Positions 54,292-62,100 of a stretch of 64,000 bases of DNA are shown here, in pieces (position 1 is the stretch's first letter; each line of letters opens with the position of its first letter). The notes beneath the pieces are model-generated. The model saw nothing but the letters and a program-made list of their open reading frames with translations, did not search any database and was not told the DNA's origin. The DNA is from Luteibaculum sp964627445. GTDB taxonomy: Bacteria; Bacteroidota; Bacteroidia; Flavobacteriales_D; Luteibaculaceae. A program made the position numbers and the translations under genes. The stretch lies in contig CAZVJF010000003.1 of the NCBI GenBank assembly GCA_964627445.1, forward strand, positions 186,001-250,000, given 5' to 3'.

Positions 54292-55914
54292 GTGAAGAAA
54301 ATTGGAAGTATGATAAAAAGTATTGTTAGCACCCTTTTCCTATCTCTTGTTTTAGTATTTCACTCTCATGCGCAGGACCCGGCACAGCTCGAGTTGCAGT
54401 TTAAAAAATTCAACACCCTGTTGTATCAATTGGAACGTAACTATGTAGACACGATAGATGCTGCCGATCTTGTAGAACAGAGCATTGTAAAAATGCTGCA
54501 GGAATTAGACCCCCACTCGGTGTATATCCCGAAGGAAGAATTGCAAAAAATGAACGAGCCACTAGAAGGTAATTTCGAAGGTATCGGTATTCAGTTCAAC
54601 ATATTGAAAGATACGATAACCGTGGTGAGTCCTATTCCGGGTGGACCTAGCGAACGCTTGGGTATTAGAGCCAGCGACCGCATTGTGACCATAGAAGAAG
54701 AAAACGTGGCAGGTATTGGCATTACCAACTCCATGGTTGTAGACCGTTTACGCGGCAAAAAAGGAACGGTAGTTAATGTGGCCATAAAGCGTAAAGGCGA
54801 AAACGATTTATTGGACTTTGCTATTACCCGCGATGAGATACCCATTTTTAGTGTGGATGCCTCTATCATGGAAGACGATAAAACAGGCTATATTAAAATC
54901 AACCGTTTTTCTGCCAAGACAGCCGAAGAGTTTCGCGATGCTTTAGCTGAGCTTAAAGAGCAGGGCATGGAAAATTTAATTTTAGACCTACAAGGCAACG
55001 GAGGGGGCTATTTGCGTGCTGCTGTGGATGTTGCAGACGAACTGTTATCTGGAAACAAGTTACTGGTATACACCGAAGGGCGCACCCAACCTCGACAAGA
55101 CCAGCGTGCAGACTACAAAGGAGCTTTTGAAGAAGGCAATCTTATTATATTAGTAGATGAAGGCTCAGCTTCTGCCTCTGAAATTGTTGCTGGTGCGGTA
55201 CAAGACTGGGATCGCGGTATGATTATCGGTCGCAGAACATTCGGAAAAGGCTTGGTTCAAAAACCGTACATGCTTCCCGATGGATCTGCAGTACGCTTAA
55301 CCGTTAGCCGCTACCATACCCCTAGCGGTAGATGCATCCAAAAGCCTTACGAAGATGGCGTAGAGGACTACTACAAAGAGCGTTTTGAGCGCTACAAAAA
55401 CGGAGAGATGTTTAGCATGGACAGCATTTCCTTTCCCGATTCTTTAAAATTCTCAACCTCGAGAGACCGCGTTGTGTATGGTGGTGGAGGAATTATGCCC
55501 GATGTGTTTGTACCTTTTGATACTTCGGAAACCTCGGGCTACTTCTCTAATTTGGTGCGCAAGGGAATCATAAACAGCTACGCACTAAGCTATGCCGATG
55601 CCAAAAGGAAAAAGCTAAAACGTACCTACCCGGACTACAAAGCCTTCAAAAAGGATTTTAAGATAGACCAAGAAATTACCGATGCCATTATTGCAGAAGC
55701 CGAGAAAGAAATGATCTCTTTTAACGAAGAGGACTTTAAAAAATCGGAACACGCCATAACCATACGCTTTAAAGCACTGGTGGCCAGAACGCTATATGAA
55801 AGTGAAGCCTTCTATTACATCATAAATGACATTAACGAATCCTACCAAAAGGCTTTGGAAGTACTGGAAGATGGGACCTATAAGAAATTGAACTTAGCAG
55901 AATTTAAGAAGTAG
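54292..55914 (+). CDS. S41 family C-terminal processing peptidase
   Basis: 540 residues from GTG 54292; ATG 54310 is an alternative and leaves the signal peptide (to HSHAQ) intact. A PDZ domain (about 85-170, GNFEGIGIQFNI and PSERLGIRASDRIV) precedes the peptidase domain with GSASASEIVAGA (catalytic Ser) and TFGKGLVQ (catalytic Lys), then a helical C-terminal extension. CtpA-type enzymes cut C-termini of periplasmic proteins. Typical Bacteroidota length. It is divergent from the response regulator gene, with about 150 bp between; no convincing promoter is seen there for the plus strand (TACGTTTA at 54268 is the best). Confidence 0.94.
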   Translation: MKKIGSMIKSIVSTLFLSLVLVFHSHAQDPAQLELQFKKFNTLLYQLERNYVDTIDAADLVEQSIVKMLQELDPHSVYIPKEELQKMNEPLEGNFEGIGIQFNILKDTITVVSPIPGGPSERLGIRASDRIVTIEEENVAGIGITNSMVVDRLRGKKGTVVNVAIKRKGENDLLDFAITRDEIPIFSVDASIMEDDKTGYIKINRFSAKTAEEFRDALAELKEQGMENLILDLQGNGGGYLRAAVDVADELLSGNKLLVYTEGRTQPRQDQRADYKGAFEEGNLIILVDEGSASASEIVAGAVQDWDRGMIIGRRTFGKGLVQKPYMLPDGSAVRLTVSRYHTPSGRCIQKPYEDGVEDYYKERFERYKNGEMFSMDSISFPDSLKFSTSRDRVVYGGGGIMPDVFVPFDTSETSGYFSNLVRKGIINSYALSYADAKRKKLKRTYPDYKAFKKDFKIDQEITDAIIAEAEKEMISFNEEDFKKSEHAITIRFKALVARTLYESEAFYYIINDINESYQKALEVLEDGTYKKLNLAEFKK

Positions 55915-55932
55915 CATTGACTAAGGATTTAC

Positions 55933-55940
55933 TAGTTTTG
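55933..55940 (+). promoter_or_regulatory. -7 element for the DUF1573 gene
   Basis: TAGTTTTG matches TAnnTTTG and sits 29 nt before ATG 55969, just after the S41 stop. The nearest TTG (55917-55919) is only 13 nt upstream, so the -33 is not ideal. Confidence 0.4.
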
Positions 55941-55968
55941 CCTGCGAATTAAAAATTATCCCACTACT

Positions 55969-56493
55969 ATGAATAAGGAGAACATTAAAATTGGCTTGTT
56001 AGCGGTTATCGCTTTGGTTTTGGTTGTAGATGCTTTCTTTTTGGAAGACAACGGTAGCTCTTACCAAAGAACCAATGTATCTGCTGCAAAACCAACTAGC
56101 AACTTGGTAGCAAACAACAGCGCATCTAGCACTGCAGATGTAGTTCCAACACCAGAAAAAACAGAGCCTTCATTACCCGCAACTACCATGTCTTTTGCGG
56201 AAATGGCGCACGATTTTGGAACCATTAAGCAAGACACAGAAAACAAAAAGGTATTTACCTTTACCAATACGGGTAATGAACCATTGGTGATCTCGAATGC
56301 CGTTGGATCTTGCGGATGTACAGTACCCGCTTACCCGAAAGAGCCTATCGCTCCAGGAAAGACCGGAGAAATTGAAGTGGTATACAAGCCTGGAAAACAA
56401 AAAGGTTCTCAGAACAAAACAGTTACCATTACTGCAAATACCGAACCTAAAACTACACGTTTAAGCATCTCTGCTAACGTTGAAGAGGTATAA
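55969..56493 (+). CDS. DUF1573 domain protein
   Basis: 174 residues. An N-terminal hydrophobic helix (about 6-25, IGLLAVIALVLVVDAFF) without a clear cleavage site anchors it to the membrane, followed by a Ser/Asn/Pro-rich linker to about 72. The DUF1573 Ig-like domain covers about 75-172: AHDFGTIKQD, FTFTNTGNEPLVISNAVGSCGCTVP with the typical CGC pair, and GKTGEIEVVYKPGKQKGSQNKTV. Very common in Bacteroidota; function not defined. A strong terminator follows 24 nt downstream. Confidence 0.93.
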   Translation: MNKENIKIGLLAVIALVLVVDAFFLEDNGSSYQRTNVSAAKPTSNLVANNSASSTADVVPTPEKTEPSLPATTMSFAEMAHDFGTIKQDTENKKVFTFTNTGNEPLVISNAVGSCGCTVPAYPKEPIAPGKTGEIEVVYKPGKQKGSQNKTVTITANTEPKTTRLSISANVEEV

Positions 56494-56517
56494 AGCAAGT
56501 ATTTTAACACTAGCCAT

Positions 56518-56554
56518 AAAAAAGCCCGGCTGCAAATGCAGCCGGGCTTTTTTT
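56518..56554 (+). terminator. Bidirectional rho-independent terminator
   Basis: AAAGCCCGGCTGCA (56521-56534) pairs with TGCAGCCGGGCTTT (56537-56550), with A and T tracts on the two sides. It serves the plus-strand DUF1573 gene and the minus-strand pterin dehydratase gene, which converge here. Confidence 0.92.
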
Positions 56555-56570
56555 GTTTTACAGTTTGGAG

Positions 56571-56813
56571 TTATGCTTCTTTCGGCAGGATGTAATCCAG
56601 CTCCTCGGCAATTTTCCAATCTTTTTCGGTAACCATATTGCCGGCATCGTGCGTGGTAAGGCGCAAGGTTACTTTGTTATACACATTAATGATTTCCGGA
56701 TGATGGTTGTGGCGGTCGGCCAACATCCCTACCTGAACAATGATAGCCATTGCCTCTGGAAAGCTAGTGCATACTATGGTACGTTCTAAACAATGTTTCT
56801 TTTCTTCCCACAT
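56571..56813 (-). CDS. 4a-hydroxytetrahydrobiopterin dehydratase (pterin-4-alpha-carbinolamine dehydratase)
   Basis: 80 residues, short but complete for the flavobacterial form. It dehydrates the carbinolamine product of pterin-dependent hydroxylases so that the cofactor can be recycled. Motifs: ADRHNHHPEIINVYNKVTLRLTTHDAG, with the catalytic HH-P and the T-H-D triad, then VTEKDWKIAEEL. The aromatic hydroxylase it would support is not in the window. It follows the S46 peptidase gene on the same strand, 84 nt away, with an inverted repeat between. Confidence 0.93.
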   Translation of the reverse strand: MWEEKKHCLERTIVCTSFPEAMAIIVQVGMLADRHNHHPEIINVYNKVTLRLTTHDAGNMVTEKDWKIAEELDYILPKEA

Positions 56814-56864
56814 AAATTTTGAATCGTTTTTGGGTATTCGGTTTATGGTTTATTATTCGGTTTT

Positions 56865-56888
56865 AGGGGCAAGGCCAGCCTTGCCCCT
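56865..56888. repeat. Perfect inverted repeat after the S46 peptidase gene
   Basis: AGGGGCAAGGC (56865-56875) and GCCTTGCCCCT (56878-56888) form an 11-bp stem with a 2-nt loop, 9 nt after the S46 stop. There is no T run on the minus strand, so an intrinsic terminator is not well supported; RNA stabilisation or attenuation before the pterin dehydratase gene is possible. Confidence 0.6.
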
Positions 56889-56897
56889 CACTTTTCG

Positions 56898-59048
56898 CTA
56901 TTCACTGATCGAACTTACTAATTCCATTTCTTCAATCAAATGGGGTGCATTGGCATATTTGTCCACAATAAACAATATGTAACGCATATCTACTGCAATA
57001 TTGCGGCAAATGTCTGGGTCGAACATAATATCGCTCATGGTAGACTCCCAACTTCTATCGAAGTTTAAGCCAATAAGGTGTCCCTTACCGTTAATCACGG
57101 GAGAACCTGAATTTCCACCCGAGGTATGGTTGCTGGAGGTAAAGCACACCACCAACTCTCCGTTGGCATTGGCATAAGGACCAAAATCTTTTGCCTTGCC
57201 TAACTCCAGTAAACGGTCTGGTAAATCGAAGTCGCGATCTCCAGGAATATACTTTGCCAAAAGACCCGCCATGGTAGTTTGCGGTTCATAAATCACGCCA
57301 TCTTTGGGTTCAGATCCTTCCACTTTTCCATAACTGAGACGCAAGGTCGAATTGGCATCCGGCCATGGGTTGGTCTCTGGGAACATATCCAAAATTCCAG
57401 CAACATAGGCCTGTTTTAACCCTTCTTTCTCTTCTCCCATAACCTCGTACTCTGGAGCTATGGCTTCAAAATATTGCTGATACATGGCTTTCATAGCTTC
57501 GAATACGGGATCTTTAAACAGCTTTTTCAAACCTGCATCTCCGGGCTTACTGAGTACCTCTTTCAGAGTTACCTCAGAGGTAAACACCGTTTTCTCATAC
57601 AGCTTTTTCGCCCAATTCTCGAGTTCGGTAACAGAAGTTTCCTGCATCCAACTGGGTTGGTATTTGGGCAATAAGTTCTCCTTTACTAAAGGAAGCTGTG
57701 CCAGCATTACCTGAAGATCTACTTGAGCATCGTAGTCCTTAAAAAAGCCCGGCAATCTACCCGACAACTGCTCTTTTAGTACTTCCAACTCTGTATCTCC
57801 GGCGCCAGCTTCAAACTGTTCTTTCAACTTATCAAAACCGTAAGCAAAACGCATTATTTCTGCACCTCTGTAGATAAATTCAATAAAAATATTTCGTGCT
57901 AAAGTTATCTCTGCCGCCTTTTCCTCATACTGCAGCAAGCTTTGCAAGGCATCTTGGTACTTTAAATTGCCCGTTTCATCTGCCCGCTTCATGTAGGCTT
58001 TTTCAAAAGCTGCTTTTTTAGCTACGGCATTAAACATGCGCAACCCTCTACTTTGTCCGCGCCACTTTTTCCAGGCGTTACTAATACCTGATTGCTTGGC
58101 AGCGTATTGTATCCGCGTTTTGTCGGAAGCGGCCATAGCCTCATTAATCACTTCTAAACTCGCGTCCCGCATAGCGATGCGAACAGGGTTGAGTACATCG
58201 GTAATAAATTGGGTTTCTGAAGAAGTAGCAAAGTGGTTGGTACTTCCGGGAAATCCATATACCATGGCAAAATCTCCGTCATCGCTTCCTTGCATAGATA
58301 TGGGCAAGTATTCTTTAGGAGTGAACGGAACGTTGTCTTCGCTGTAGGCTGCGGGCTCGTTGTTGGCATCTGCGTAAATGCGAAACATCGAAAAATCGCC
58401 TGTGTGGCGTGGCCATATCCAGTTATCGGTATCCCCCCCAAATTTACCGACTGCGGAGGGAGGTGCTCCTACCAAACGTACATCATTGTATGTTTTTGTG
58501 CGGATGAGAAAATATTGGTTGCCGTAATAAAAGGCGCGTACGTAAGCCTGTATTCCTTCTTCTGCATTGGCATTTTCGGTTACCTCGGCAATGTTTCTTC
58601 GCAATACGGGCTCCGGGTTTTCTAGGTCTGCTGTGCCCGCAAAAACTTGCTGAGTTACATCCTCTATGGAAACAATAAAGGTGGCAAAGAGGCTGGGATT
58701 AGCAAGCTCTTCGCTTTTGTTCTTTGCCCAAAAACCATGGGTTAACAAATCGTTGTCGACTGAACTGTGCGACTGTATGGAACCATAACCACAGTGGTGG
58801 TTGGTAAGCACCAATCCTTGATCGGAAATGATTTCACCGGTGCAAAAGCCACCAAAATGTACAATAGCATCTTTAAGCGAACTTTGGTTTACTGCGTAGA
58901 TGTCGTCTGCAGATAGTTTAAGTCCGAGCTGTTTCATTTGCGGCTCATTCAGCGACTTAAGCAATGCAGGAATCCACATACCCTCATGGGCCGATACACT
59001 CCAGACTGCAATCCAAAAACTCAATAAGATTAGTGTTCTTTTTACCAT
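56898..59048 (-). CDS. dpp11: S46 dipeptidyl-peptidase, DPP11-like
   Basis: 716 residues. Signal peptide about 1-20 (to SVSA). Releases dipeptides from N-termini of peptides in the periplasm. The chymotrypsin-type triad is His85 (LTNHHCGYG), Asp227 (MFRIYAD) and Ser647 (GGNSGSP). Arg665 (LNFDRSWEST) is 18 residues after the Ser, exactly as Ser655 and Arg673 in Porphyromonas gingivalis DPP11, where Arg selects Asp/Glu at P1; DPP7 enzymes have Gly there. So acidic specificity is likely. Typical of amino-acid-feeding Bacteroidota. It is divergent from the giant protein at 59152, with 103 bp between; no clear promoter is seen for it. Confidence 0.95.
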   Translation of the reverse strand: MVKRTLILLSFWIAVWSVSAHEGMWIPALLKSLNEPQMKQLGLKLSADDIYAVNQSSLKDAIVHFGGFCTGEIISDQGLVLTNHHCGYGSIQSHSSVDNDLLTHGFWAKNKSEELANPSLFATFIVSIEDVTQQVFAGTADLENPEPVLRRNIAEVTENANAEEGIQAYVRAFYYGNQYFLIRTKTYNDVRLVGAPPSAVGKFGGDTDNWIWPRHTGDFSMFRIYADANNEPAAYSEDNVPFTPKEYLPISMQGSDDGDFAMVYGFPGSTNHFATSSETQFITDVLNPVRIAMRDASLEVINEAMAASDKTRIQYAAKQSGISNAWKKWRGQSRGLRMFNAVAKKAAFEKAYMKRADETGNLKYQDALQSLLQYEEKAAEITLARNIFIEFIYRGAEIMRFAYGFDKLKEQFEAGAGDTELEVLKEQLSGRLPGFFKDYDAQVDLQVMLAQLPLVKENLLPKYQPSWMQETSVTELENWAKKLYEKTVFTSEVTLKEVLSKPGDAGLKKLFKDPVFEAMKAMYQQYFEAIAPEYEVMGEEKEGLKQAYVAGILDMFPETNPWPDANSTLRLSYGKVEGSEPKDGVIYEPQTTMAGLLAKYIPGDRDFDLPDRLLELGKAKDFGPYANANGELVVCFTSSNHTSGGNSGSPVINGKGHLIGLNFDRSWESTMSDIMFDPDICRNIAVDMRYILFIVDKYANAPHLIEEMELVSSISE

Positions 59049-59151
59049 GTTTAGTTTGTATTATTGATATTAAAATTTAGAGCCAACATTTTTCCAAAGG
59101 AACCGTCTTAAAAATGCTTCGTTAATTACAACAGCCTCCTCGGCCGCTAAT

Positions 59152-62100
59152 ATGACTAAATATTTGCCAAAGCTTCCCCTCTTTTTTACCATCGGTTTAC
59201 TCTGGTTAAGCTTGGTGGGAAATGCGCAGTGGCAGTTCAAGGAAAACAAAGGACAATGGCCCAGCCAAGTGGCATACGCAGCCCAGGTTCCCAACGGGCA
59301 AGTTTACTTTGAAGACAACACCTTTACTTTTGATTTTTACCTTTTTGAGGAAGGCAGCAAGCGCTACTTTGGACAAGAGCGCACCCAGAAGGCCTCTTCC
59401 TCCCAACCGCACAACCACCCCCATGGCCCACATGGACCACCACCTACGGGTAAATTTGCGTACAAACTCCAATTTAAAGGCGCACAAACACCCAAAATAT
59501 CCTCTGAATCTACAGCACTAACTGGTGTAAGCAATTATTTTTTAGGAAACGACCCTAGCCGCTGGGCCTCCAACGTTAGAGCCTTTCCTGACTTAAAATA
59601 CACCAATTTATACCCCGGTATCAACGTAGAACTGCGTGGTGTGGGAAATGCCTTGAAATACGATTTCATTTGCCAGCCGGGTAGTAACCCCCAACAAATA
59701 CGTATTGCAGCCGATGGTTTTGAACGCTTTACCATAAAAGACGGTAAGGCACACTATACCCACCCCAAATTTAATGTAGTAGAATCCATACCGATAACCT
59801 ATCAGATTATTGACGGAGACACGGTAAAGATAGCCTGCTCTTTTAGGCAGCTCAATGACGGATCCATTGGCTTTAAAATAGGAAGCTACGACAGCACGCG
59901 CGCCTTGGTCATTGACCCAGCGCTTATTTTCTCCACCTATTCAGGTTCCTTCTCGGATAATTTTGGTTTTACCGCAACCTATGATAATGAGGGGTTTCTA
60001 TATGGGGGAGGAAATGTTTATGGTAATCGATACCCTGTGACTACCGGAGCCTACGATGAGTCCTATAATAGTTCTAGCACAGCACAGTTTGACGTAGTTA
60101 TTACCAAGTTTGACACCACCGGCTCTTCTTTGGTCTACAGTACCTATTTGGGTGGATCTGACAAGGAGCAGCCCCATAGTATGGTGGTAAACGAGTTTGG
60201 TCAATTGTATGTCTTTGGAACTACTGGATCGAATGACTTTCCTACCACACCAGGCGCTTACGATCGTATTTTTGCCGGAGGGCCTTACACCGTGTTTCGG
60301 TATGGTGAAGATTTTGTAGGACCGCGTTTTGAAAATGGCTTGGACATTTTCGTGGCGATGCTATCGGGTGAAGGAGATCAATTGTTAAACTCCACATTCC
60401 TGGGTGGCGATGAGAATGATGGTATCAACGGTTTTAAGGAAGAAACGGGACCACCCTACAGTTTTATTCCTCCGACAAACTATAACTATGCCGATGAATT
60501 CCGTGGGGAAATAGATATTGACCCACAGGGTCGGGTATACATAGCTTCCAGTACCTTTTCTCCCGATTTCCCGGTTACGAGTGATGCTTTCCAAAGCACC
60601 TTTCACCCCAGTAATGGAAACACCAATGCCGATGGTATCATAACCATATTAAACGCAGATTTAAGTGCTCTGAATTACAGCACCTTCTTCGGAGGAGCGG
60701 GCTTTGATGTATTGCACTCCATCGCTATTAAGGAGGATGAATTTGTAGTTTGCGGAGGCTCTACGAGCAGCCAGATTGCTGTACCGGCCAATAAAATTGG
60801 TTTCCAGGGAAGTAATGGTGGAGATGCTGATGGAATTATTGCCGGCTTTGACAGAGGGTCTAAAACGCTAAATCATTTTAACTTTTTAGGTACCTCTGAA
60901 TACGATCAAACGCTATTTGTTGAGTACGATAAAGAGGATTTTATTTACGTGCTGGGACAAACGCAAGAAACGGGTAATTACTTTGATCGGGGGAATCCTG
61001 GGTACATCAATCCAGGAGCCGGAATTTTTGTTACCAAGATTAGTGCTGATGGTCAAACACGATTGCTCAGCAGCACCGTAGGAGACCAAAACGGAACCAC
61101 TGGAAAAGGAACGCCACGCATATCTCCCACCGCATTTTTGATAGACAACTGCCAACGGATCTATATTTCGGGATGGGCCAATAATTTTGGAGATGTATAT
61201 CCTGGCTTTAATGTATCTGGATTAGAACTTACTGAAGATCCTTATGGCCTAACCAATAGCGAAAGCGAGCAATACCTATCCGTCTTTGCACCCGATATGC
61301 AACAACTGGTATTTGCTACTCTAATTGGTGACCCAAGTGCTGGAGAACACGTAGATGGAGGAACCAGCCGTTTTGATAAAAAAGGCATTGTATACCAAGC
61401 AATATGTGGTAGTTGTGGAGGTAGCAGCTCCTTTCCTACAACAAGCGATGCCTTTAGCAGATCGAACAACTCGGGTAACTGCAACCTTACCGTTTTTAAG
61501 TATGACTTAGAGCCCCCAATTGTAACGGCCGATTTTAGAATACCGGACCCGGGATGCCAAGAGTTTGCTTCGTACACCTTTAACAACTTATCCACCCCAG
61601 CAGATATTTACCGTTGGACCTTGCCCGATGGCAGCGTGGTTGAAGAATTTAGCCCCAGCTATACGTTCAATGGACCCGGTATTTACGAAGTAACACTCAA
61701 GGCCATAAACCCCGAGGCCTGCAACTTAGAAGATTCCATTACAAAGTCCTTTACCTATGTGGTTGGAGGTAACTTTGAGATCAACGATACCGTACTATGC
61801 GAGGGTGGATCCGTAAACATCGGCCCAGACCTAGATGGCTTGCCCGTAAACAACTTTGAGTGGGACGCCCACCCCGATATTAACGATGTAAATAACAGAA
61901 ACCCTACAGTAACACCAAATTCCGATGCCGTGTATACGGCTCGAGTTACAATACTAGACTGCGAGATTGTTTACAACTACCGGGTATCGGTAGAAGACTT
62001 TGAGCCCGATGCACCTAGCGACATAAGCTTTTGCGGAGATAACAATCCTGCAGAGCTTTACATTCCTACTGAAGGTGTTTTAAAAGAATATTACTGGTAT

